Below are positions 44,971-53,428 of a stretch of DNA of 64,000 nucleotides, in pieces. Both the position numbers and the translations under genes were made by a program. The stretch comes from Mangrovicoccus sp049603835 (lineage in GTDB: Bacteria > Pseudomonadota > Alphaproteobacteria > Rhodobacterales > Rhodobacteraceae), in contig JBMYSZ010000011.1 in the NCBI GenBank assembly GCA_049603835.1, positions 1 through 64,000 of the forward strand. The letters run 5' to 3'. Numbering within the stretch: position 1 is the stretch's first letter; each line of letters begins with the position of its first letter. The notes beneath the pieces are model-generated. The model had not been told where the DNA came from and searched no databases. It was given only the letters and a program-made list of their open reading frames with translations.

Positions 44971-45398
44971 TGCGCTATTGGCTGTTCAAATCCGAACCCT
45001 CGACCTGGTCTTGGGATGACCAACAGGCCAAAGGCGATGCGGGCGAGGAATGGGACGGCGTGCGTAATTACCAAGCGCGGAATTTCATGCGCGATATGGC
45101 GCTGGGCGATCGCGGCTTTTTCTATCATTCGCAAAAAGAAAAGGCGGTTGTCGGGCTGGTGGAGATCTGTGCCGAAAGCCATCCCGATAGCAGCACCGAT
45201 GACGAAAGATGGGACTGCGTTGATATCAAGGCGTTGGCGCCGCTGCCCAATCCGGTGACGCTGGACATGATCAAAGCCGAACCGCAGTTGGCCGAGATGG
45301 TCTTGGTCAAAAATAGTCGCCTATCTGTGCAGCCGGTCAGCGCCGAGGAATGGGCGCTGATCTGCAAAATGGGCGGTTTGGACGAGGATTTGGCCTGA
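44970..45398 (+). CDS. EVE-domain protein
   Basis: A 142-residue protein made of one EVE domain, a PUA-like fold thought to bind modified bases in nucleic acid. It begins with the family motif MRYWLFKSEPSTWSWDD and continues with WDGVRNYQARNFMRDM, GDRGFFYHS and VVGLVEI. In this order after tsaD, gpsA and YciI it is conserved in related bacteria. The bound base and function are not known. The start ATG overlaps the YciI stop by one base. Confidence 0.93.
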   Translation: MRYWLFKSEPSTWSWDDQQAKGDAGEEWDGVRNYQARNFMRDMALGDRGFFYHSQKEKAVVGLVEICAESHPDSSTDDERWDCVDIKALAPLPNPVTLDMIKAEPQLAEMVLVKNSRLSVQPVSAEEWALICKMGGLDEDLA

Positions 45399-45443
45399 TT
45401 TCACCGGGCTCGCCTTGGGTAAAGTGCAAGTAAGGGGTGCATT

Positions 45444-45827
45444 ATGGAAATTGGGGGCGTTTTGATCGCTGCAACCACGGCCTGGATCTTTGGCGCGCTG
45501 TGGTATGCGCTTTGGGGCGGGCGCTGGATGGCGGCGGCTGGTCTAGCCGAAGACCAGCTAAGCGCGAAAAACCCGTTGCCTTTTGTGGTCAGTTTTCTGG
45601 CGGCTGTCTTAGTGGCGGGCATGATGCGCCATATCTTTGCGGCCTCCGGGGTCGAAGGTCTGCTGCCGGGGGCGCTTAGCGGGCTTGGCCTGGGTCTGTT
45701 TATCACTGCGCCCTGGTTGGTGACCAATTATGTTTTTGCTAATCGCTCTTTCGATCTGATGTGGATTGATGGCGGCTATGCGGTTGGGGGCAGTACCGCT
45801 ATGGGCGCGGTTTTGGTGTCGATCTAG
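45444..45827 (+). CDS. DUF1761 membrane protein
   Basis: A 127-residue integral membrane protein with about four hydrophobic helices (residues 4-25, 45-65, 74-98, 105-126). The openings VLIAATTAWIFGALWYALWGGRW and LFITAPWLVTNYVFANRSF are typical of the DUF1761 family. No function is known. It is 45 bases after the EVE gene and could end the same transcript; two hairpins follow its stop. Confidence 0.85.
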   Translation: MEIGGVLIAATTAWIFGALWYALWGGRWMAAAGLAEDQLSAKNPLPFVVSFLAAVLVAGMMRHIFAASGVEGLLPGALSGLGLGLFITAPWLVTNYVFANRSFDLMWIDGGYAVGGSTAMGAVLVSI

Positions 45828-45849
45828 CCCGCTTGTCATTCGAGCCTTG

Positions 45850-45914
45850 CGGCGAAACTTGCCGCGAAAAAGGTGAGGGCCCTGATGGCGAAACGCACTG
45901 TCAGAGCCCTCTTT
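45850..45914 (+). terminator. Tandem hairpins after the tsaD-to-DUF1761 operon
   Basis: The first hairpin is GCGGC/GCCGC at 45850-45866. The second, at 45875-45911, pairs GAGGGC-CTGA with TCAG-GCCCTC with a single mismatch and is followed by TTT. Position after the last gene and stem strength fit a terminator; the T-run is short. Confidence 0.55.
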
Positions 45915-46185
45915 CCACCCCAAAAGGTACCCCTTACCCCAGGTAGAAACCCGAAGGGGACTTCAGGCCTTGTTGATCAAGATACAGGTTTTCTAGGCGA
46001 AACTAAATCGAGAAGTATCTAAACCCCCCGCAAATAAATTTTCGTATTAGAAACCAGTGTTTACAAAACAGCGAAATGGACTTTGCAGTTTTAGGGCATA
46101 GGCTGGCAAATTCTGGATCGGCGACTCACCTTTCTGAGTGCGCCATTTTGACAGGATTTCCGAGCTGGCGACGGAGATGTGGCGG
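45915..46185. other. Intergenic region between convergent operons
   Basis: About 270 bases between the tandem hairpins and the stop of the DUF808 gene. It is AT-rich in the middle (46010-46090) and holds no coding frame, tRNA or repeat that I can support. Confidence 0.5.
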
Positions 46186-47130
46186 CTAATGCTGCCCACC
46201 GCGAAACCGATTGATCAGCGGCACCAAGGCTAGGCCAATGACCAAACCTACCAAAGCCGAAATCAAAGCGCCGACTGTCCAAGCCAAGGCGCCTTCGGCA
46301 AAGTAAAGCGCGTGGCCTGCGGCATGGGCGATATCGTGAATGGACTCGGCCGGGTCATGCCAGCCTAGCACCTCCGCCCCATGGATCAGAATACCACCGC
46401 CAACCCAAAGCATTGCAATCATGCCGATTTTTGCCAATGCGAATAGAATGAAAGGCATGGCTTTTACCAGGAAATGCCCCAGCTTTTGCACAAGCGGCTG
46501 CCCCTCTTTGCCCGCCAAATGCACGCCTAGATCATCGGCTTTGACGATCAATGCCACGGCGCCGTAAACCCCTGCAGTGATGGCCACCGCGACCACGGCC
46601 AGCACAATGGCTTGTTCCCAAAGCGGTGAGTCCGGGATCGTGGAAAGGGCAATCGCCATGATTTCGGCCGAGAGGATCAAATCAGTTTGCACTGCGCTTT
46701 TGACCCGGATCGCCTCTAGCTCTTCGGGGGTGGTTGCCTTGGGTTCTGTACCCTCGGCGCCCTCGGCTTTGGGTTTGTGAAAAAGTTCCAAAACCTTTTC
46801 AGCGCCCTCATAGCAGAGGAAAAAACCACCCAGCATTAGAATCGGTGTAATGGCCCAAGGCGCAATAACGCTGAGCAACAAGGCGCCGGGCAACAGAATC
46901 ACTAATTTGTTGAAGATGGAGCCCTTAGCGATTTTCGCCACTATCGGCACTTCGCGAGCGGGTGACAGACCCATCACATAGCGCGGGGTGACAGCCGCAT
47001 CATCGATCACAACCCCAGCGGCTTTGCTACCAGCTTTCGCAGTCATTCCGGCCACATCATCGACAGAGGTCGCCGCGACTTTGGCAATAGCGGCGACATC
47101 GTCAAGCAGGGCGAGCAAACCGGAACTCAT
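46186..47130 (-). CDS. DUF808 (YedI-like) inner-membrane protein
   Basis: A 314-residue membrane protein of the DUF808/YedI family. It starts MSSGLLALLDDVAAIAKVAA, where the LLDDVA segment is the family mark; I use ATG 47130 and not the GTG nine bases before it. DDAAVTPRYVMGL, REVPIVAKIAKGSIFNK and five or more hydrophobic helices follow. A charged insert with PKAEGAEGTEPKA lies between helices. The function is unknown. It is convergent with the DUF1761 operon and separated from ahcY by a hairpin. Confidence 0.9.
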   Translation of the reverse strand: MSSGLLALLDDVAAIAKVAATSVDDVAGMTAKAGSKAAGVVIDDAAVTPRYVMGLSPAREVPIVAKIAKGSIFNKLVILLPGALLLSVIAPWAITPILMLGGFFLCYEGAEKVLELFHKPKAEGAEGTEPKATTPEELEAIRVKSAVQTDLILSAEIMAIALSTIPDSPLWEQAIVLAVVAVAITAGVYGAVALIVKADDLGVHLAGKEGQPLVQKLGHFLVKAMPFILFALAKIGMIAMLWVGGGILIHGAEVLGWHDPAESIHDIAHAAGHALYFAEGALAWTVGALISALVGLVIGLALVPLINRFRGGQH

Positions 47131-47171
47131 AAGGGGCACCTCTGGGGTATTGGGCAGGCTCTCATATAAGA

Positions 47172-47198
47172 AGACCCCCGCCGATGGGACAGGGGTCT
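47172..47198 (-). terminator. Hairpin between ahcY and the DUF808 gene
   Basis: AGACCCC at 47172-47178 pairs perfectly with GGGGTCT at 47192-47198 across a 13-base loop. It lies 38 bases beyond the ahcY stop on the minus strand, with a few T residues after it in that direction, so it probably ends the ahcY transcript. Confidence 0.5.
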
Positions 47199-47235
47199 AA
47201 CGAAATTCTCTGGGTTTTGTTCCGCGAGCGGCAGC

Positions 47236-48627
47236 TTAGTAGCGGTAATGTTCCGGCTTATAAGGGCCTTCGACAGTTACGCCGATATAATCGGCCTGCT
47301 CGGTGCTAAGCTGAGACAGCTTCGCGCCAACCTTTGCCAGATGCAGCGCGGCGACTTTTTCGTCCAGTTTCTTAGGCAGAACATAGACTTCGTTTTTATA
47401 GGCATCGCCACGGGTGAAAAGCTCGATCTGCGCTAGAACCTGATTGGTGAAAGACGCGGACATCACGAAGGACGGGTGCCCCGTCGCATTGCCGAGATTG
47501 AGCAAACGACCCTCAGACAGCAGGATGATCCGGTTGCCCGACGGCATTTCGATCATATCCACTTGATCTTTGATATTGGTCCATTTGTGGTTTTTCAGGC
47601 TCGCAACCTGAATTTCATTGTCGAAATGGCCGATATTGCCGACAATCGCCATATCCTTCATCTCGCGCATATGCTCGATGCGGATGATGTCTTTGTTGCC
47701 GGTGGTAGTGATAAAGATATCAGCGTCTAGGCTGTCTTCGAGCGTTACAACCTCAAACCCGTCCATCGCCGCTTGCAGGGCGCAGATCGGGTCGATTTCG
47801 GTGACTTTCACCCGCGCGCCCGCACCGCTCAGCGAAGCGGCCGAGCCTTTGCCCACATCGCCATAACCGCAGACAACCGCAACTTTACCGGCCATCATCG
47901 TGTCAGTGGCGCGGCGGATGCCATCAACCAGGCTCTCTTTACAGCCATATTTATTGTCGAATTTCGACTTGGTGACGCTGTCATTCACATTAATCGCCGG
48001 GAAGGGCAGATGGCCCTTTTCCATCATCTGATACAGACGATGCACGCCGGTGGTGGTTTCTTCGGTCACGCCTTGGATCGCGTGGCGCTGCTGGACGAAC
48101 CAACCAGGATTTGCCGCCATACGTTTTTTGATCTGGGCGAACAAAGCGACTTCTTCTTCAGAGGTCGGGGTTTCGATCAGATCGGTTTCGCCTTCCTCAA
48201 CGCGGGCGCCCATCAGGATATAGAGGGTCGCGTCACCGCCATCATCGAGGATCATATTGCAGGTGCCATCCGCGAAATCGAAGATCTTGTCGCAATAATC
48301 CCAGTATTCTTCCAGGGTTTCGCCTTTGATCGCGAAAACCGGAACACCGCTGGCAGCGATCGCGGCGGCGGCATGGTCTTGGGTCGAGAAGATGTTGCAG
48401 GACGCCCAACGCACATCCGCGCCCAGGGCAACCAATGTCTCGATCAAAACAGCGGTTTGAATGGTCATATGCAGCGAGCCGGCGATGCGCGCGCCTTTCA
48501 GCGGTTTGCTGTCGCCATATTCTTCGCGAATGGCCATCAGGCCTGGCATTTCAGTTTCCGCGATGTCCAGCTCTTTGCGGCCAAATTCGGCGAGGGCGAT
48601 GTCTTTGACAATATAATCGGTGGACAT
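47236..48627 (-). CDS. ahcY: Adenosylhomocysteinase
   Basis: A 463-residue NAD-dependent enzyme that splits S-adenosylhomocysteine to adenosine and homocysteine, keeping methylation going. I use ATG 48627 (MSTDYIVKDIALAEFGRKEL), which has AGGAACC before it, over the upstream in-frame ATG. Family marks are CNIFSTQDHAAAAIA, ETTTGVHRLYQM, SVTKSKFDNKYGC, the nucleotide loop GYGDVGKGSA, EIDPICALQAAMDGF and the C-terminal KPEHYRY. The length includes the roughly 40-residue insert usual in bacteria. I see no SAH riboswitch in its leader. The divergent neighbour is a methyltransferase. Confidence 0.97.
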   Translation of the reverse strand: MSTDYIVKDIALAEFGRKELDIAETEMPGLMAIREEYGDSKPLKGARIAGSLHMTIQTAVLIETLVALGADVRWASCNIFSTQDHAAAAIAASGVPVFAIKGETLEEYWDYCDKIFDFADGTCNMILDDGGDATLYILMGARVEEGETDLIETPTSEEEVALFAQIKKRMAANPGWFVQQRHAIQGVTEETTTGVHRLYQMMEKGHLPFPAINVNDSVTKSKFDNKYGCKESLVDGIRRATDTMMAGKVAVVCGYGDVGKGSAASLSGAGARVKVTEIDPICALQAAMDGFEVVTLEDSLDADIFITTTGNKDIIRIEHMREMKDMAIVGNIGHFDNEIQVASLKNHKWTNIKDQVDMIEMPSGNRIILLSEGRLLNLGNATGHPSFVMSASFTNQVLAQIELFTRGDAYKNEVYVLPKKLDEKVAALHLAKVGAKLSQLSTEQADYIGVTVEGPYKPEHYRY

Positions 48628-48790
48628 ATCGGTTCCTATGTATTGAGTCCGGCTTTGGGAGTGTCCCAATCATGAACCCGTCTTAGCTGCAAGGTGCCTT
48701 TGTGCCTCGGTTAGGGGGGAGTTTCGGCGATTTGCATATTTTTTGACGGGTTTCATATAAGTTTAGGCATAAGGGCCGCATAACAAGGCT

Positions 48791-49522
48791 ATGTTTGCTC
48801 TGTCTCAAAATGAATTCGTCATTGCCCAAAATTGTTACGGTCGGTTTGCCATTCCCAAAAGCTTCGTCCATCGCGAAGTGCCGCAGATTTTGCTTGCTGG
48901 GGAAGTTTACGAACCGCAAACACTGAAATTGCTGTGCCAATTGGTGGCGCAGGGGGATGTGATCACAGGTGGGGCGTTTATCGGGGATTTCTTCCCGGCG
49001 CTTTGCGCGGCCTTGCCCGAAGATCACCGGATTTGGAGCTTTGAACCAAATCCAGAAAGCTATGCCGCCGCGCTGGATACCATGGCATTGAACCGGATCG
49101 GTGCGGAACAATTGACTATGGGCGCTTTTGCGGTCGGGGCGATGCGGGGGCAGGTCATGCTTCAAACCCATCGGTTTCGCAATAAGACGCCCCTCGCAGC
49201 GGCGGCGCGTTTGGTGCCACGTCCGATCCAAGTGGAATGCGGGCTATCCGTTGAAATGACCCGCCTAGAGGATTGGGTTGACCCCGAACGCCGTATCGCA
49301 GCGCTGCATTTGGATGTGGAGGGCGCGGAAATTGATGCTTTGACCGGGGCTGCGGCTTTGATCCGCAAATGGTCCCCGGTGATCATCCTAGAGGCGCGGC
49401 GCCCGGCGCATCGGCAAGCCCAACTATCGCATTTGCGTCAGCTGGCGCCTGAAGCGGGATATCGCTTGGCCGAGCGGCTGGAAGGCAACGCGGTTTATCG
49501 GTCGACGGCGGATACGGCTTAG
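48791..49522 (+). CDS. FkbM-family methyltransferase
   Basis: A 243-residue SAM-dependent O-methyltransferase of the FkbM type. Its core has DVITGGAFIGDFFPALC in place of the usual glycine-rich loop, followed by WSFEPNPESY, where Glu binds the SAM ribose, LGALNR-like MALNRIG and the later LHLDVEGAEIDALTGA, which is the strongest family signature. The substrate is unknown; relatives methylate sugars and secondary metabolites. The gene is divergent from ahcY across 163 bases, which would let the product SAH be recycled, though that link is only positional. Confidence 0.85.
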   Translation: MFALSQNEFVIAQNCYGRFAIPKSFVHREVPQILLAGEVYEPQTLKLLCQLVAQGDVITGGAFIGDFFPALCAALPEDHRIWSFEPNPESYAAALDTMALNRIGAEQLTMGAFAVGAMRGQVMLQTHRFRNKTPLAAAARLVPRPIQVECGLSVEMTRLEDWVDPERRIAALHLDVEGAEIDALTGAAALIRKWSPVIILEARRPAHRQAQLSHLRQLAPEAGYRLAERLEGNAVYRSTADTA

Positions 49523-49526
49523 GGCG

Positions 49527-49811
49527 TCATTCCGCCAGTAAGGCCAGCACTTCTGATTGCACAGTGCGGCGCTGCCAGTCCCAGCCTTTGCTAAGGATAC
49601 AAGACTGGCCCTTCGCGTCATAACTGACCAGCGCCCATAGCCCGTTTTCCTCACTGGCCCAAATTTCGGTGGTCGCGGTCGCAGCCGAAGCCACAGGCTG
49701 CGCGCCATACCAATCGATCAAGGCGGCTTCCATTTCATCGCTGGACATACAAACCGCCTGGGCCATCCCGGCGGTGAGTGACAGAGCTAGAACCAAGGCA
49801 AAATGTTTCAT
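49527..49811 (-). CDS. Small secreted protein
   Basis: A 94-residue protein with a clear Sec signal peptide (residues 1-19, MKHFALVLALSLTAGMAQA). The mature part contains two cysteines (CMSSDE near the start and SCILSKGWDW), probably joined, and WASEENGLWALVSYD. GGAGGA lies before the start ATG, so expression is likely. I do not recognise a named family with certainty; small periplasmic proteins of this pattern are common in Rhodobacteraceae. It converges with the FkbM gene, four bases apart. Confidence 0.75.
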   Translation of the reverse strand: MKHFALVLALSLTAGMAQAVCMSSDEMEAALIDWYGAQPVASAATATTEIWASEENGLWALVSYDAKGQSCILSKGWDWQRRTVQSEVLALLAE

Positions 49812-50085
49812 CAGGTCCTCCTATCTACCCAACGTTAAGCCACCCGGAAAAGTTCCCTTAGGCGAATAATTTCGTATAGAAATATCGCATTTGCTAGGTC
49901 AGTGATTCATGCCGTATGGATTTCCCGCCTTCCTCCTTGGCGGTCGCTCAAAGTGTTAATGGCGATTCCTTAACGACTCTTTGTACGCCTTGGCGGAAAT
50001 CGGGTGGTTAGGGAATTTACTTGGCCGTTGAGAGGCTCTAGCAATGGGTCCTGCAGTAGATTTCAGAACATAATCAGGAGCGAAG

Positions 50086-50676
50086 ATGGCCGTTAAACGC
50101 GCTTGGCAGCGGATGCTTTCAGGCCGCCGTTTGGATTTGCTCGACCCAACGCCGGTAGATATCGAAATCGAAGATATTGCCCATGGATTGGCTTTTGTGG
50201 CGCGCTGGAATGGCCAAACCAAAGGCGATTTCCCCTATTCCGTGGCCGAACATTCCCTATTGGTCGAGGAACTTTATCGCCGAATGAACCCGAAAGCCCC
50301 TGTAAAATGGCGTTTGGCAGCGCTTTTGCATGACGCTCCGGAATATGTGATCGGTGACATGATTTCGCCGGTCAAAGCGGCGGTTGGCCCGGCCTATGGC
50401 GCGCTGGATGCGCGGCTAACCGCGGCAATTCATCTGCGTTTTGGCCTGCCTGCGGAAATTCCGAAAACCGTCAAAGCAGCGATCAAGCGCGCGGATCGGG
50501 TGTCGGCTTGGATGGAAGCGACAGAAATCGCGGGCTTTTCCGAAGAAGAGGCGACAGGGTTTTTCGGTCGGCCAAAAGACGAAATTCTTAACGGTTTGGC
50601 CGTGGATCTGCGCCCACCAGTGGAAACTCGCACTGCCTTTACCTTGCGCCATGCTGAGCTGTTGGATCAGCTATAG
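50086..50676 (+). CDS. YfbR-like HD-domain phosphohydrolase
   Basis: A 196-residue metal-dependent phosphohydrolase. The HD residues are all present: His33 (DIAHGLAF), His56 (VAEHSLLV), His82-Asp83 (LLHDAPEYV) and Asp137 (KRADRVSAW). This arrangement fits the YfbR group, 5'-nucleotidases acting on deoxynucleoside monophosphates. The start ATG follows CAGGAG. The gene stands alone after 270 bases of non-coding DNA (49812-50085) in which I see no structure. Substrate specificity is taken from the family. Confidence 0.85.
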   Translation: MAVKRAWQRMLSGRRLDLLDPTPVDIEIEDIAHGLAFVARWNGQTKGDFPYSVAEHSLLVEELYRRMNPKAPVKWRLAALLHDAPEYVIGDMISPVKAAVGPAYGALDARLTAAIHLRFGLPAEIPKTVKAAIKRADRVSAWMEATEIAGFSEEEATGFFGRPKDEILNGLAVDLRPPVETRTAFTLRHAELLDQL

Positions 50677-50807
50677 GCAAAGGGTTTCGCCGAGGGGCAG
50701 AGCGGTCACAGATCGGGGAAATTTTTCGGTGTGCCTGAAGGATGCTGCGGCGCAGCAATTCGGAATCGGCTATGCTAGGCCTATCGAATTCTAGGAAGGA
50801 TCCGAAA

Positions 50808-51767
50808 ATGTCTGACACTGTCACCGTGACCCGAATGGCCCCTGGCGAAGCTTATGAAGCCGAAGCGCTGCAAGGTTGGGCGTTGCAAAGCTATGCGCCC
50901 ATGGCTGGCCCCGAACGGGCGGTTGATTTGCTCTTTGTGCATGGCATGGCGGCGGGTGGCTGGATGTGGACGCCGGATTGGCTGCGTGGATTTACCAGCC
51001 AAGGCTATCGCTGTTGGACTGTGACCCTGCCGGGGCGTGACGCGGGGGCGACTATGGCCTCTGATCCCATGGCGATTGACCGGGTGCTTGCCAAAGCGTT
51101 GCAGGGCGGTGATCCCAGCGGTGCTTTGAAAGCTTTGGGGGAAATTCTGCCCGGAGCATCGATGTTTGACGGCCCTAGCCTGGATGATTTCACCGATACA
51201 TTCACCGATTGCCTGACCCAGATCGGGCGGCCGGTTGTGCCGGTCTGCCATTCTTTGGGCGGTGCGGTGGCGCAGAATTATCTGCGCAAAGGCGGGCGGC
51301 CTGCGGGGACCGTGCTGCTGTGTTCGGTGCCGCCTTATGGGCTGTGGCGCGCCTCGATGGAAATGGCGCTGACCAATCCCGAGCTTTTTGCGACCCTCAG
51401 CGATTTCAGCCTGATGGGGCTGGCGGGGACCAATATCGGCGTGCTGCGCAAGAATTTATTCCCATCGGGGATTTCAGATCGTGATTTCGGTGAAATTGTG
51501 CCGCGTTTGCGTGATGAGTCGCTCAAAGCGATGATGCAATCGCTAGGCTGGCCGCCTTTCGCGCCATTTCCGGGGCCGCGCGCGGATATGCTGGTTATCG
51601 GTGGCGACAAAGACCGGTTGGTGCCATTTTGGGATGTGGTGATGACCGCCGCCTATTATGGAACTCAGCCAAAGCTTATCCCGGGCGGTGGCCATATGTT
51701 GATGCAAGAAGCTGTTGCCGACAAAGCGATAACCGCAATTGCCGATTTCGCGGCAAAGCTGAGTTAA
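50808..51767 (+). CDS. Alpha/beta-hydrolase
   Basis: A 319-residue alpha/beta-hydrolase. The start ATG 50808 follows AGGAAGGA; the longer frame lacks such a site. The oxyanion segment is FVHGMAAGGWMW (from residue 44). The nucleophile Ser149 sits in CHSLGGA, a variant elbow with Cys in place of the first Gly. The acid is probably the Asp of GGDKDRLVPF and the base His that of GGGHMLM. The substrate cannot be told. It is followed 11 bases later by a small secreted META-type protein in the same direction. Confidence 0.87.
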   Translation: MSDTVTVTRMAPGEAYEAEALQGWALQSYAPMAGPERAVDLLFVHGMAAGGWMWTPDWLRGFTSQGYRCWTVTLPGRDAGATMASDPMAIDRVLAKALQGGDPSGALKALGEILPGASMFDGPSLDDFTDTFTDCLTQIGRPVVPVCHSLGGAVAQNYLRKGGRPAGTVLLCSVPPYGLWRASMEMALTNPELFATLSDFSLMGLAGTNIGVLRKNLFPSGISDRDFGEIVPRLRDESLKAMMQSLGWPPFAPFPGPRADMLVIGGDKDRLVPFWDVVMTAAYYGTQPKLIPGGGHMLMQEAVADKAITAIADFAAKLS

Positions 51768-51778
51768 GGATCCATTCA

Positions 51779-52186
51779 ATGCGTTTTTATGCTACTCTCT
51801 CCCTGATGGTCGCGGCTGGTTTTGCGGCTGGTGATGCGGGGGCTGCCGAAGCGGTATCGCCTTTTGCCAACCCAGATGCGGAATGGCATTTGGTCAGCCT
51901 CAATGGCGCCGCGCTGGAGGGAGAGGCTAATTTGGTCTTCCCGGAACCAGGCCGCATGGCGGGGCTGGCGATTTGCAATCGGTTTAGTGGTGGCATGGAC
52001 TGGAGCGCGGGCTCCGTGAAAATCGGACCTCTGATCAGTACCAAAATGGCCTGCCCCGATATGAGCGGCGAAATGGCGGTGCTAGCTGTGCTAAATGATG
52101 CCGAGCGCTTGGAAATCACTGGTGATCAGCTTGTGATCACAAATACTGCGGGCGATATTTTGGTCTATAAGCTGGCGTCGCACTGA
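51779..52186 (+). CDS. Secreted META-domain (HslJ-like) protein
   Basis: A 135-residue exported protein. I use ATG 51779 (MRFYATLSLMVAAGFAAGDA), preceded by AAGGA, which gives a Sec signal peptide of about 22 residues. The mature part has the META pattern: WHLVSLNGAAL, then FPEPGRMAGLAICNRFSGGMD, IGPLISTKMACPD and LEITGDQLVITNTAGDILVYK. The two cysteines, in CNRF and ACPD, are usual for the family. META/HslJ proteins are periplasmic or lipoproteins of unclear function. Co-transcription with the hydrolase is likely from the 11-base gap. Confidence 0.85.
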   Translation: MRFYATLSLMVAAGFAAGDAGAAEAVSPFANPDAEWHLVSLNGAALEGEANLVFPEPGRMAGLAICNRFSGGMDWSAGSVKIGPLISTKMACPDMSGEMAVLAVLNDAERLEITGDQLVITNTAGDILVYKLASH

Positions 52187-52205
52187 TTGGCGCAGTGACT
52201 GGCCA

Positions 52206-52931
52206 TTATTCTGGACGGGTAAGGAGTGAGACCAGCCGAGCCCGCGCCGCCGGAAATGGCTGGCCTGTCCATTGCGGCGTGAGATGACGCTCTAGAAAAT
52301 AGCCGGTGGTGCTGAGCGCTAGGGCTATTTCGCGATTGGGGGCTTCTCCTTCGCCGCGCAGACAGGGCGGAAGCGGCAGAAGTTTATCCGCCCAATCCCC
52401 GGCACCGTGGCGACTGACCGCGCGGCCAGATTTGGGAGAGACATAGATCAGATCCTCGGTCCCGCCGGTCGCGGCGCAGCGGCTTAGATCCAGGGCAAAG
52501 CCCATCTCGGCCAAAAGCTGTTCTTCCCACTGCAAATAGGCCAGAGGCCAGGCGGAAGTTTGCAGCATCAAGGCTAAAAGCAGACGGGTTTGGCGGTAGA
52601 GCTCCGCCATGGGCTGACGTTCGGGCAGAGCATAGCAGAGCAGGCCGGTGACTGCGCCCAGCCCGGCAAGAGCCAAGCGATCAGCAAGAAAAGCGGCGGC
52701 TTGAGCCTGGTGCAGATCGACCGAATAGCTGCCCAGATGGTCGGAAAGACGGGCGCGCCAAGACAGATCCAACAGATTGCCCGGCTGCAAAAGCGGCGAT
52801 AAGCGCCGCCCGGCACCGCCGCGCACAACACCCGCATGGCGGCCATGGCTGGGGGTCAGCGCTTCGACAATCGCTGCATTTTCTCCGTGGCGGCGAACCG
52901 CCAGGACCAGACCTTCTTCGCGCCATTCCAT
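52206..52931 (-). CDS. recO: DNA repair protein RecO
   Basis: A 241-residue RecFOR-pathway protein that anneals strands and helps load RecA. The N-terminal OB fold shows EWREEGLVLAVRRHGENAAIVEALTPSHGRHAGVVRGG, typical of alphaproteobacterial RecO. LLQPGNLLDLSWRARL and the central helical part follow. It closes the minus-strand block that begins with rpoZ, behind DUF1491 and era. The 158 bases between it and the DUF1491 gene carry nothing that I can identify. Confidence 0.93.
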   Translation of the reverse strand: MEWREEGLVLAVRRHGENAAIVEALTPSHGRHAGVVRGGAGRRLSPLLQPGNLLDLSWRARLSDHLGSYSVDLHQAQAAAFLADRLALAGLGAVTGLLCYALPERQPMAELYRQTRLLLALMLQTSAWPLAYLQWEEQLLAEMGFALDLSRCAATGGTEDLIYVSPKSGRAVSRHGAGDWADKLLPLPPCLRGEGEAPNREIALALSTTGYFLERHLTPQWTGQPFPAARARLVSLLTRPE

Positions 52932-53089
52932 GACGTCTAGGTAAGGGTTGGAGCGGAAAAGGGAAGGTCTATTTCTGCGCGGGAAGAGATGAAGGGGCGG
53001 CTATTATGCGGACAAAGCCCCGCTGCGCAGATCTTTGACATTTATGTACCCAATCCCGCCCAAGGCGAGATCGGGGCCCGCCGCTGACG

Positions 53090-53428
53090 TCACCCATCCG
53101 CTAAACTTGGATCGTCTAGTAAATGGCGCCCCTCGCGGCTTTCGACTTCGATCACCCAAAGATCGCGGTCCCGCTCGGTTTCGCGGGTCAGGAGTGCATC
53201 GATTTCCGGCTCTGGCCCGTGATCGGTTTGGGCCCAAGCCCGCAGCCCGGTCATCAGATCATATTGACGGCGGAAAATACGGGCCTCGCCGTCAAGCGTG
53301 CAGAGCTTAACCGCGATATCGCCCGCTGTTTCATCGCCTTTGGAGGAAATATAGCAGGGGATATGCTCGGCGCCCAGGCGCATGCGATAGGCGGCGACCC
53401 AGAGCCCTGCCGCCAAACGCGCGCTCAT
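53090..53428 (-). CDS. DUF1491 protein
   Basis: A 112-residue soluble protein of the DUF1491 family, known mainly from alphaproteobacteria. The marks are ARLAAGLWVAAYRMRL, then IPCYISSKGDETAGDIAVKL, RIFRRQYD and ERDRDLWVIEVESREGRHLLDDP. No function is known. Its start overlaps the stop of era by four bases, which argues for translation coupled to era. The order era-DUF1491-recO is common in Rhodobacteraceae. Confidence 0.92.
   Translation of the reverse strand: MSARLAAGLWVAAYRMRLGAEHIPCYISSKGDETAGDIAVKLCTLDGEARIFRRQYDLMTGLRAWAQTDHGPEPEIDALLTRETERDRDLWVIEVESREGRHLLDDPSLADG

Noticed and set aside
48628..48790. Possible SAH riboswitch upstream of ahcY (CCGAGGC and GCACCTTGCAGC fragments on the minus strand)
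   Set aside because: The fragments are in the wrong arrangement for the SAH aptamer as I know it, and I could not build its stems and pseudoknot.
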